From Schistocephalus solidus (Eukaryota; Platyhelminthes; Cestoda; Diphyllobothriidea; Diphyllobothriidae): a DNA stretch of 64,000 nt. The notes beneath the pieces are model-generated. The model had not been told where the DNA came from. It worked only from the letters and a program-made list of their open reading frames with translations, and searched no databases. A program made the translations under genes and the position numbers. Every line of letters starts with the position of its first letter. Within the stretch, counting starts at the first letter, position 1. Shown here in pieces: positions 45,748 through 57,700 of the stretch. Location: NCBI GenBank assembly GCA_017591395.1, contig WEDG01004885.1, positions 62,001 through 126,000 on the forward strand, in the 5' to 3' direction.

Positions 45748-48700
45748 CTTACCGTAGATGACTGTTCATAAAGCTCATAATAGTTACTGACGATATGGAC
45801 ATTGAGTATGTGGAACGTGGACTCCCACATCCTGCTAATGCTGCTAAAAATGTTGAAGCAACATACCCCTACCCACTTATTAGTCAAAGGGATAAATTTA
45901 CTTTGGAATGTTTTTTTTGAAAAAATTTCGCGTTACCCCTGAGTAGCAATTTTTACCCCATGACGCCGGTATTTCTGGTCCCATCCGCCAATGTTGAGGC
46001 TCTCGTGCGCTTCATTTAACCGATGTGCTGGGTCTAGCCGTCTGGATTTGAGAGCGTAACGCGTAAAAAGCGGAATTCAGTGCGATATGTCGGTTTGTGC
46101 ATGATACTTGATGTCAGGCGTCCGAGCCGCCAGAGGAGGAGGTATTAACTGACTACCCTTGAACTGCGTAACAGACATTTTTTTAAATTGTGGCAAGAAA
46201 TTACTTGAGTTAGTGACATCAGCTGTAGTCACGACAACCAGCAGCCTTTGAATTAGTCTCCGTCTTCTCTTTAGTAGACCATCCGTTAGCTTTTTGGAAA
46301 TACCCTCCTCTAGTCTGAGTAGAATTCGGGTTTAACACTTAGCTGAAAATTCGTGTTCAGGAGAGCATTTACTAATTGATCTGGGTTGCTGCAAGCGGAT
46401 CAGACGGGGACGTTGGTCCTGTGCTTTAGAGGACAGGACAATTGAGATTAACCATCCCTTTGAATGTCTTTGTCATCCTCAAAAGGAATTTGCTGATGCG
46501 CCGCTACAGCCGACGGTATCTTAGCGTCTTTACTGTCCTGCCATTTGGATAATTTGAACTCTTCCATATTCCGATTAAGCTGTCGGGATGTGCTCAAAGA
46601 AGCAAACTCTTTCCATAGCCATCAGCACTGAGTATGTTTTTTTTGTGGCACATCCTGGCCACACGCCAGCTCACACGCAAACACCATATCAGACTTTCCG
46701 CCGTAGAGCTGCATACTGATTTTGCGTTGCCGACTTGACCCCGCACTCTGGCTTACCCTAATTGTCATAACTCAAATGTGTCTTCTTGTTATTGCGGTCT
46801 TTGCGGTTACATGACTTCACTGTCCGGCAAGGCAAACCGCGGTCTCGTTGAGCGCGTGAGGACTTCAGGTTTCTTAGAGGCTTTACCTACGCACTCTGAC
46901 CCGGTTTGGGGTCACGCCATGAGCGTCAGTAACTGATAGACATGAAATCAGCCGGCGTTGGGGGCGGAGTTTACTCCCGCTTTGAGTATTTTAATGTCTT
47001 TTGGAGGTCTTGGCCTGATGTTGACATAATTCTCCGTTGAATGGGCTGAGCATGGATGTAGCACCTAACAACAGCCTTAGTTACCAAATCTTCTCAATAC
47101 ACTTGTGGATCTGACGTAAGCTTTTGACACGGTAAATGGAGATGGACTGCGGACAGGCATGCAGAAATTCGGCCGCCCGAGCCATTCTACACCCTTTAGA
47201 ATGAAATCATGGTGTTTGTGCTTGTGACCAGGCCGTGCATGTAGTACGCGCAGACGAGGTTACTAGCTACTTCAGCCACAGCGCCCATTCCCCGCACCAG
47301 ACATATGAGCGACTCGGGCGGTGAATGGTAATAGAGACCGTGGTCGACGTCTCAGTGCATTTTCCTCACTATAAACTTTTTGATGCGCTGAAAGCTATGC
47401 CGGTGCGCCAAAAGCCGTGGCTTGGAAGGTTGCTAGCTAACGGGATAATTCAGACCTGTGTGTTTGTGTGGAGTGGCTGATGGGTGGACTGAGAGTCAGA
47501 CTGCAATGGCTCCTTCTTGGTGTGGCGTCTATGACACACTCCGTGGAATCCGAGCGAGGTGTGGTGGCACGTTTAGTGACGGTTCTGGCCGCATCAGCCA
47601 TCTGCACCCTCCCCCGCATCAGATGTTCGTAAGTTGGCCATGACACCGGGCCCAGTTGTGGGAGGAGGTGCTAGTGCGGTAGGTGCATCGCAAGTCTACT
47701 ATCACTATAATCTAATCCATGCGCAAGTCGCCGTACCTACGCCTGCCCTGATATCTTGCATACGGTGGACTCTGTCGGAATCAACGATCCAATTGCCGAA
47801 TGAGCTTTTAGAAAGTGTTATGACCCGGCCAGATACTTAAATGACGCACGAAGCGTATGCTCAATCGACGGTTGTCCCAACCCCAACGTGGTAGAGCAAG
47901 AGAACATGATCAGCTAGCGAAAGTTTATTCAAGAAAAATCGACATTAAAAGCTGCATGCATGTATAGCCTCCCGTCCAGCTTAATTATATTCTGTCTACT
48001 CAGCTTCAAGAGGAAGATAGATAAGAGCTGAGCAAAATTCTCGGGGACATGGGTCGATCAGACCTGACGAGAGCTTTGTGGCCAAAGTCAATGCGGAACA
48101 TAGTCGAGCATAGTTCGTGGCATGCAGCGTGAGAAACGCGCGCGCAGGTGCATTTTTGTGAGATAACTCATCGCGGGAATGAGCATTCCCAACACCTCCG
48201 CTTCAAGTAGCTCAGTACCGTTTCTGACGCGGGTTGACTTGTATCGGCCGCGTTGTTCGGCGCACTCGGTTGGTCCGGCATCTAGGGAACAGTTTTCGTT
48301 CTGAAGGCGCGGAGCCAGCAACTGATACTGAAGTTGGTAAATCTGAAGGAGGTGCAGCGTTGGGTTCGGAGACCGACTGATCAGTCGGAATGGCGAAAGT
48401 ATCCAGCAGGATGTCGAGAGTGAGTGATGACAATGACTCGGGCTCGGTTGCTTTACTGCAATGCCGCCGTCGAATCTGGATGTGGTGACGAACCCAGGTG
48501 TCATCACCCACGCAGACGTCGAACAACATGCTGCCTCTGTGCGCTGTTACGGTTGCCTCAATCCAATTTTGAAAACTAGCTCGATAATCGCGAACGAAGA
48601 CGGGCGTTCCGTTGAGAAGCTTGCTGCGAGAGACAAATGAAGTTGGTTGCGTGGACGGCTCATTGGTAAAAATCAGCGCATGGAACTTTTTGCGTAGTTT

Positions 48701-51700
48701 TCGCCCCATCAAGGCCTCAGCCGGAGAAACACCGCCGGGTGACGTCGGGTTCGGAGTAGTCCGGTAATAAAACAGGAATGCCTGGATGATCTCATCCGTG
48801 GTCCCCTCCCACGAGCTTTCAAGAGGGCTCTCTTTAATATGTTGACAAAACGCTCCACCTAACCGTTAGACTGAGGGTGGTGGGGCGGAGAGTGAAGATG
48901 CTGGATGTTGTGCTGGCTGCAGAAATCCTCGAACACCGATGAGGTAAACTGAGCACCATTATCCGAAACCAGCACATCTGGTAAGCCGTGTTGGCTGAAA
49001 ATGCGTCGTAGGACAGCAATAGTGGCAGATGTCGTTGCCGGCTTCAGTGGTACAATCTCGGGTCACTTTTGATAGGCGTCGACCAAGATTAGGTATGGTA
49101 CGCCATCAAGTGGACCAGCGAAATCGACATGCAAGGCCTATCTGGTGTTTTATGTGGCACTGGGGGTTGACAAGACGGCATCTTGGCAGCTTGCTGACAA
49201 CGGAGACATCGTCGAACGATGTCGTTGATGTCGCTGTCAATACCAGGCCAGTAGACAAAACTACGAGTGATGGATTTCATTTGACTGATACCATGATGAG
49301 CAGAAGAAAACTGGCGTAGGACAACAGGCCGAGGTGAAGAAGGAATCACCACACGGTCCGCAAACTTGAGGCAGGAATCAACCACCGATTGCGATGCTCA
49401 GCGCAGGAAAAACTGGTGAAGATCGCCAGTTGGCCATCTGGTCTGCACGTAGGTGATCGCTTGACGGAGAATGTGATCCTGTTCGGTAGGGCGCCGGATT
49501 TCGGCGGCAATGACAGGTATGCCTCGTATGGCGCCTGAAATCTGACGGTGCACATCGTCCTCAATAGAAATGGCAGCAATCACAATATCTTCCTCAGGGT
49601 CATGATGATTGCATATGAGGCGGGAAAGGGCGTCAGCCTGACCAAAGTCGGTAGTGCGGCAGCAGCGAAAATCAAGGTCGTAACCGAGAAGAATAGTTGC
49701 CAATTGTTGAAGTCGGCTGGCTGAATAGACAGCAGTGGTTTATGGTCCGTCAACAACTTGAAATGATGACTTTACAGCAGCTTTGGGAACTTCTTGACGG
49801 CGAAGATGATGGCTAATGCCTCTTTCTCGATTTGTCCATAGTTCTTCTCCACAGGAGTTAATGTGCGGGATGCGTGCATGATCGCCTTTTCAGACCCATC
49901 GGGAAAAGTGTGCACCAACTCCGTGATTGGATGCGTCTGCAGCAACGATAATCGGCAGAGTCGGGTCATAGTGCGTGAGCAGCAGATCTGAACTCAGCGT
50001 CAACTTCCTCTGGACAAAGGCCTTTTCACAGTCGGAGGACCAGCACCAGGGAGCATCCTTCTGCAGCAGCCGGTTGAGCGGGGCTCGTAAGTCATGCAGC
50101 GACGGTAGGATGACGCTATAGTAGCTGATCAAGCCAAAAGGAATGAACGAAGTTGTAATAAATCCTTGCGTGCCGGCATTCGTTGGAGAGCACGAATATT
50201 TTCGGGATCTGGATGGCGACCAGTGGCGTCAAAGATGAATCCGAGGTACTTGATTGACTCGAGGAAGAATTGGCACTTGTCAGATCTCAGGTGAAAGCCA
50301 TATTCATGCACGTTTTCGAGTACTGTGCATACTCGGTCTTGCAGTTCAGTAGGGGAGTGACCCATGATGATAATATCGTCAAGGTACCCAGCTGTACCTG
50401 AAATGCCGGATAGCATTGCATTCATCGTTTGCTGAAACAGAGCCGGGTGGTCTTGACACCAAACTGCAGCCTGTTGTATTGAAAGAGACCACGGTGAGGG
50501 TTTATTTTTAAAATGCTCGCAACTCTGGAGTGAGTTAGATCTACAAGTACGCATCAGCTAGGTTTAAATTGGCAAAGCAAGTGCTACCATTGTGCAGGTT
50601 GAACAGATCAGCAAGGACCGGCAGTGGAGAGCAGTTCGGTGTCAGAGAGGCATTGAGACTGACTTTTAGGCTTGCGTTTTGGACCGAAACTGCGCTTGTA
50701 GTTGGAATTGGTGGAGACAGACTTGCTTTCAGCAGTTGATGGTGTTTGGCAGAACCCATCACCGTGCCCCACCTGACTTTGGCAACGATGTTGGCGGAAT
50801 GTGCAATCCCGATGGAAATGCCACTTTTCGCAGTGCCGACAAGGAGATGGCGGTGATTTTGCCTTGGGTGCTTGTTTGGGCCGCATTATGGGATAAAGCT
50901 TGGTTGCTGCGACCGTGTGGACTGGGAAAGAAGTGGAGATACCTTGAATCCTAGCGGAATCGTGTTTGAGGTTAATCAACGCTTAACACTCCGCAGCCAG
51001 CTCCTGGAGTTTGACTGTGCTGTTCTGTTGCACATGGGACAGGAGACGTGTCCGGGTGTCAACATTCTTGGAGGACTGGAGGCCGCAGATAAATATGAGG
51101 CTTTTAAACGGGTTTTCTGTGTGAGAACCAAGCTGAAAACGCCCACACTCGCGATTGACAATGCCCGCGTACGTGATGAAATCGTCGGATTCCCGTTTGC
51201 ACAGTTGCAGGCACTGGAATCGAGTGTTGAACGGAGACGACTGTTCACCAAAAATCTGCGACAACGTCTTCAACGTGTCCACGAAAGTGCTTTCTCGTGA
51301 GTTCTTGGGAAGGATAAAGTTAGCATAGCGTTCGTGCTCGTCAGGGCCCAGTTTGCGAAGAAGGAGTCGCACCTTCCATGCATCGTCCTGGGCAGGCAGA
51401 TCGTGTCGTTTGCACCAGGAATCAATGGTGATATGGGCCTGCGGGTCATACAGGAATTCAGTAATGCTGCTGGCAATGTGATCGACGGATTGTGAACCAC
51501 CAGTGGCGCTCGATTAGCCCTGTGAGTAAATTGACCGGAAAGAGGTTCTTGACTCTGGGAGAATGCACTGTTAGCAGATTTTCTGTCTGACAGAAACTTT
51601 CGTGCACAGTCGGGTGTGGCCTTCCATATCACATCCTGTCGCTTGCTAAGTGGACGTGTAGTGCATCTACCAAGCTTGCTTCTGGGGTTAATCCATCGTC

Positions 51701-54700
51701 AGTTAGGTTTTAATGGTTATAGACCAGTCTTTCAAGCTACAATTTTAGGCGCGTCATGTTAAGTATAGTTAGGCAGTAAGCGCAGATTTCGTTTCGCTTT
51801 TTTCCCGCATCCATCCGTTTCCCAGCCTGAGCCAAGCCGACCAGAAATGGGAACGGACGTATGGGCCTACATGGTGTAAATTTTTAGTCTGCAGATGCAA
51901 CTTCTATGGTTGATTCCTCCCAAAAGCCCAGGTAGGGTCTCATGGTAGATCGGAAAAGATAAACACTATTGAACTTTAGTGAGTAAATGCCAAATCGCAT
52001 GCGTTTACTTTTTGCGACTTAGCCTTGTATAGTTTGTAATTTTTCCTTTTTGGAAAATGTACACCTCATGACTAGACACACATTCGAGCGTGATCAAAGA
52101 GCCTCACATCACAGTAATTAGGCTAATTAGGCGCGTCACGACTTGCCTTTCCCTGCAATCTGCTAGCCTTATAAACATGTGTGCACTACTACTTCATACA
52201 CCATTTCGTCCCAAAAGACGTGCTGAATATTCGCAACTATCACACCATCTTCATCATTATCGTCATCTGCGACTTTCTGTGATGATGGGTTCCAGTGGGA
52301 ATCTGAAACGTTAGACCAATACACTTTTCGTTCCTACAGATCACATCTTCATCCGACATAATTTCCTAGAATTTCATATTCGTTTCATCTGTCGTATTCA
52401 GTCCTTAGCTCATTGGCAGGACATTTGACTTAATTGTATGATGGGGGATTCAAGTTAGAGTTTAACACTCGTGGACGACACCAGCGGCATGCTTCCTAGG
52501 TTGTTACTAAAAATGATGCTTCTAGTAGTTCAGTATATTTGGGAGTGGTAGGCCGTGTCTTTGCCTACCTTGGAAAGTTGGGCAGATGAGTACACAAACC
52601 AACGTTTATATCCAAGTCCGAAGCCCCCCTGAAGAAAAATTTCAAATGCGAGGCATATAGGACCGCAAGACTGTGTATATGTGCTTTTTCAAAAACCTAT
52701 TTCTCTAAGGTATGCACGCACACCCATTTCATTCAAAACTTTGTTTTTTTATGTTTCAGAATATCCAAAGATTCCGACGGAGTTGCTCCTCAAGCGGAAA
52801 GACCTCGGGATCAGGTGAGTTAGTACCCAGCTGTGCTCTGTCGTATTTCTTCGCTCTTCTGGACTTACGTTGGACGTATGCGCGCACTCTGTTTATATAT
52901 GTGCTCTATTTCCCATCTCCCTGCGACATACGTACCCGCTAACTAAGCTGTACTGCTATTCCTGGCGCTCGGTTCATACATAGGCGATCCAAACTATCTT
53001 ACTTTCTTTTCCTACCATATCTGTTGGCGCAATTTGGACCCCTGTTCAAAACAAATCTCGCATGGAGATCAGCTAACCCAGCAGTGGCATAGGGTAGGCT
53101 AGACGGATAGCCCTAGTCTAACTGGAGATCGTGCTGTAGGTTGGGATTATCTTAGATCCACAGCATTTGGTAGTTTTTTTTACATGACAACTCGGTTTCT
53201 GGAGTTGTTTAAGCCTCTCCACCATTTATATTCTCGAGGTATGGTATGCAGCCGGGAAGAAAGCGATGCATATGTGTATGTTTTTCTTTCTCAGGCTGCT
53301 TTTAATGTCCCATCTGACCTCGTAACGATCATCGCCTAGGGTTGGGAGTGCTCGTAGTGCTTTTAAGTATCCTCTACCCCCACCCCCTCTCGGCAGGACA
53401 GGTAAATAGGAACGCTCGTTGTCTAATACAGGTGGCCTTGCACGAAATTCCACGAAGGGTACCTATTTCCCTATCCTAACCTTGACAGTAGGCCAATATT
53501 AAGGTGATTTCTTATTACTCCACGTTTCTGGACAGATTTGGATAGTTAATGTGTCTCAGTTGTGAAAAACTCGGCGGCTTTTGGTGGAATTGTAATCCGC
53601 AAGAGCCAGGTCAAGGCTTGTGTACAGCCGACGCTCTAGCCACCTTGACTCCAGTGTGGTCAAACTCACGGAACTCGGTCGGGACCTCGTAACTCAGTTG
53701 ATTTTAACGTTGGCTGTACTGAAGTCTTGTCCTTGCTGGTGTGGATTCGAGCCCCGACGAGGCCGCCGATTTTTGCTCACGTAAAGTGTTGCAAAAACAA
53801 GAATGTCCTTAGGGGACTTTGTGTTTTCTTCAATTTTACCAGTTACAACTCTGTGGGAAACTTACGTCATCGGTCAAATTCGACTTGACAACCTCTTCAG
53901 TTCGCGTTAGCTTCCCTACCCCAAGCACACCTTTTCCTCATAGGCCACCCTAAACCACATTTGATAATGAAAGTACATTTTCTTTTAAGTGATTTTTTTA
54001 CAAAACTCAATCTTAGAAAGATTTCTGGACTTAGTACAGTCCCCAGCGTAGTCAAGATCCGTAGGGCATGCATCATGATCCTCAGGGCGGTCTATAATTG
54101 CGTGCTGAAGAACCCTGTCTCGATCACTTATTTGTACAGAGCGAAAGATGAACTGCAGCCCTGACGGACGACGAATATGATATCTAAGAAGTCACTCTTC
54201 ATGTCATTCACTCCGGAAGTAAGATCTCTCTCAGATAGCAGACTTGAATCAAACGAAGCCACTCGTAAAATGCCGCATGATCGACTACAGGGAATTACAA
54301 CGCATCCCCTTCCTGACCATCAAGTCGAACTGCTTCTTGCCTGCTTGCCGCGGTGCAGATGGAAGTGGTTGTGGATAATGGCCGCAAAAAAATTTGACGG
54401 CATATCATGGAGGTTTACATTATAGTTCTCTTTCAGTAGTGAGCTGTTACACTGAAGATTCGTGCAAGGAGCACATCACGTCTATGAATACGATCTCTGT
54501 TTCTCCTCTTAGAGTCTGGATGCCGGTTAACATTTAATGTTGGGCAGCAATTATCGATCTCCCCTGGAAAGTTTTAACCACCTGGACTGTCTCGTCTCTG
54601 AACCCGATACAGCCTCTTGGTATTACCGTTACTCGTAGCGTATTCAAGATTTTGAACAGTTGGATTTCGGCTTTTGTCTCAATCACGCCGCCCAGATTAA

Positions 54701-57700
54701 ATGACTTCATGACACAAACCTCTTAAATTCGGATCACCGCGAAGACGAACGGTTTTCGCCCTTCTCGTCAATTAGATCGTTTCATCGGAGATGCAATCCT
54801 TGAACCGACACTTATTGTGGCCTAGTGCCTTCTGAAGCGTACCTTGGAGAGTTTTCTTCAGTTTGTTGGAACTGAACATGCCTCGGAGGCAGCTGTTTTC
54901 CGTGTTGTTACAGCGAGTAAAACGGAAACCGTCTGTCAAAAGCTTATCACAATGACAAGATCTTTGCGGTCTTTAACATTGTATTTATTTGCCGGTCATT
55001 CGTTCTTGACCATATGTAGCCTAAGTCATAATTTAGTCCTCCCAAGACCGTAATCGGAGGCATTCTTTCTGTCGGTGTTGGCATGACGTATCACACGGGG
55101 CCTAGCACAGTAGTTCCAGCTTACTGGGAACTGGATCATAATCGTACTGCCCCAGTGATCGTATATTTATCTGTGTTGCCGGTGCAAGACAATTCTCTAT
55201 GCTCCAGCTTGCGTTGCGCGGTTCGTCGGAAGAGGCCAGACTACCTCCTTACCATTCAGTCGTGCCGGTCCCCGCAGACGCCGTCACATGTGGTCGTATT
55301 CGTGATAAGAAAAACAGGCAAAAGATGAAGATTCAGGGTGTCCTGTTTAACCGGGGTCTCCATAGTCCTTAACTCTGCCCTTCATTGGATATCCAGTTCG
55401 CAAAACAGCCCCGCAGAGCCGTCATCGGACTCAGTAGCATTTTAGGGCAGTCAGTGTACTAGGCCTGAAAGTTCTGAGTTATGTTGCCTTTTACCTCTTT
55501 CGTTCGTCGACTCCGGGAGCCGCCTTTTTCGAAACTATCTTCCGTGGCATATCGAGCCACTGCGTCAACCGTAGATGCTCGTTGGTGTCCGCAGTAAATT
55601 CAACAGACAGGTTCCCTCTTCCGAAGATTTGCATCCTTCGAAATAATTTTGGCCCTTATATGTTTCGCCACCGCTGAAACAGGCATGAGGGGAAGGATTT
55701 CAGCTGAACTCCACAACACTGGCAGTTGTGGTAGTTCAAGGAGGACCTACACCCACCGATGTCAAGACAACGTCAGTCATGAAAACGCGAAAGACCATTA
55801 CGCTAGCCAGCACTAAACGGCTAGTAAATTCGGTAGTTCTCGCTACGTATGTATTTCTCATAAATGGTATCATGGAATCCAAATACAATTTTTGGGAGGA
55901 GGAATTGGTAAACTAGTTAACCATTATAAACGGGACGGTGACATACAATGACAGCTACAGTGCCGTCGGTTGCCGTATACACTACCGTAGTGGTGGGTTT
56001 ACCATGTCTGGATTTTTACAGAGCATACATTATTCTTCTAATTGCTCTACTCTTGTTTCTACCCCTCGTTTCTTATTCAAACACCTACGTGTTTATGTCT
56101 ACTGCAACTTCTTTGAATGTGGGAAAAGTTTTTTACAAGTCTGACCTGTTTGTGCAGAGCGCGTCTGATTTATATGGTGTTGTCAGCATATGGTGATCTC
56201 TACGTAGTGCAGTGCTTTATGCCGCCACCCCATGAACTACTACACTTGAACTGGTCATGCCAGTTAGGAGCCTCAAGTTCTGACTATAAGGCAATTATGA
56301 CCCTTTTCCGTAAATGCATCGGCATACTTTTATCCCTGGTTGTAAATATACTATTGAGCAACGTGTTACCGGTATCTTTTAATATATTTTCTCCACATTT
56401 AATTCGACCTTGTCAAGGTTCGCTGCCTAAGCGAGAAATATTTCGTATAGAACAATCTCGAATTACATGATGCAGTTCCGTTTTTCCGATAAGTTTAGAC
56501 TACAGTAACTAGTGCCGCTTCTGATAATTTTCTCATGCGGAGGCCAACAGGCCGTCCTCTCATAATTTTTTTCAAAGCAGATGTCACCTCCCACCCCCAT
56601 TTTTTTTTCTCTAGTCCTGCATTGAGGGTAGTGCAGTGCTCACCGGTTTCAACAGCCCTATCCCCACCCTGTCAGTGCCGATCCCGCTGACAGAGAATCA
56701 GCGTCTAACAGACTGGTCGGTATCTCTGGACCAGAGTAACCAATCTCTCTGTGATTCCACCAGGGAGGATCCGTTGTCTGCTCGGGATTGTGGGACGTTT
56801 GACGAATTGCTCACCCCGCGTTCAACCCTGGTAGGTCTATTTCTGCTTCTGTGTGTACTAGCTAACCTTGGGCAGGTTCTAGTCCCAACGACCGGACAGA
56901 CTTCGAGTATCTGCTCCAAATTAAAGGGTGCCCTACTAAAACTAGAGTGTGACCTACCGACTGCTATACAAAATACCCTCAAACGTGAGTAGGGCACTGT
57001 GCTTTGCCACCCTTGTCTTTGGTTTAGCTTCCAGTGAGCCAAAGCGCCCCAGTAGCTAACATAGAACAGGAACTCAGGAAGATTTTCTCCAAAAATTCGC
57101 AGGGAACCTCATTAAAATGGACTTCCTCTGGAACAGGCTTACTCTAAGCCTATCGGGTAAGTACGGAGGTCACATCGTCAGGTAATTTGGACCTAAAGTT
57201 GCAGTATGGCCTACGGCTGAAAATATGGCAGTTCATGAGCCCTTGTTGGCGCACCTCCGTCGATTGTTCATTTCTTGACAGCCTGCAAGATCGCCCGTTT
57301 CTGGGTGGCCGCGGAATAAAATGCCTCGCCCATTCTCTGTCCTTCAATCTAGTCAGATCAGTGAGCATCACTCCTTCCCCTGCTACTCTTCTGTTTTTTT
57401 TCGGATCTATTATCGTGCGCTTCCGGTAGTATACCTCAGGGGGCAAACTTGTGATTATCATACCCCTCCCCCTGTCCCATTCCGTCGAAAGCTTTCTTAA
57501 AGTCCTTCTCCAGTACTGTACTCTATGCTTCTCACAGTCCTCTGCACAACGGGTTGACTTGCAAATTTAAGATATGAGCGACCAGCATTTTCGGTAAATA
57601 TGCAACTTCCTTCTAATTTCTGGGATGTTCCGCAAAAAATGCAGGGCTTACAAATTGTTTCAACGCACTGTCAAGACGGACACTAATTCAAGGTTCAGAC

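Larger units (their letters stand above)
48030..51660 (-). mobile_element. Gypsy LTR retrotransposon 2 (gag-RT-RH-IN), no LTRs recognised
   Basis: Minus order: gag (51632-50690), RT (50645-50129), RNase H (50132-49690), integrase (49385-48212). The protease and the start of RT are missing. About 3.6 kb of internal sequence remains. I could not find a pair of LTRs at the ends. Confidence 0.88.
45674..52759 (+). other. Intron 5, about 7.1 kb, host to Gypsy 2
   Basis: Largest intron. It contains the (TC)n microsatellite, an RTE-like relic (about 47090-47230), the minus-strand Gypsy element (48030-51660) and a possible tRNA-like segment (52390-52470). The region 45750-47080 has no recognised feature. 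Confidence 0.65.
52815..56614 (+). other. Intron 6, about 3.8 kb
   Basis: Contains a head-to-head SINE pair (53530-53800) and a faint LINE relic (about 54580-54745). The rest, including 54800-56580, shows nothing I can name. Confidence 0.6.

Noticed and set aside
45633..45887. Minus ORF with Arg-Glu repeats
   Set aside because: It is translation of the TC microsatellite; no gene.
48030..51660. Complete Gypsy element with LTRs
   Set aside because: I compared the flanks by eye and found no matching terminal repeats; I report internal sequence only.
55083..57461. Several 60-110 codon ORFs in intron 6 and near 57.2 kb
   Set aside because: No family signature and no consistent splice context; treated as chance frames apart from exons 7-9.
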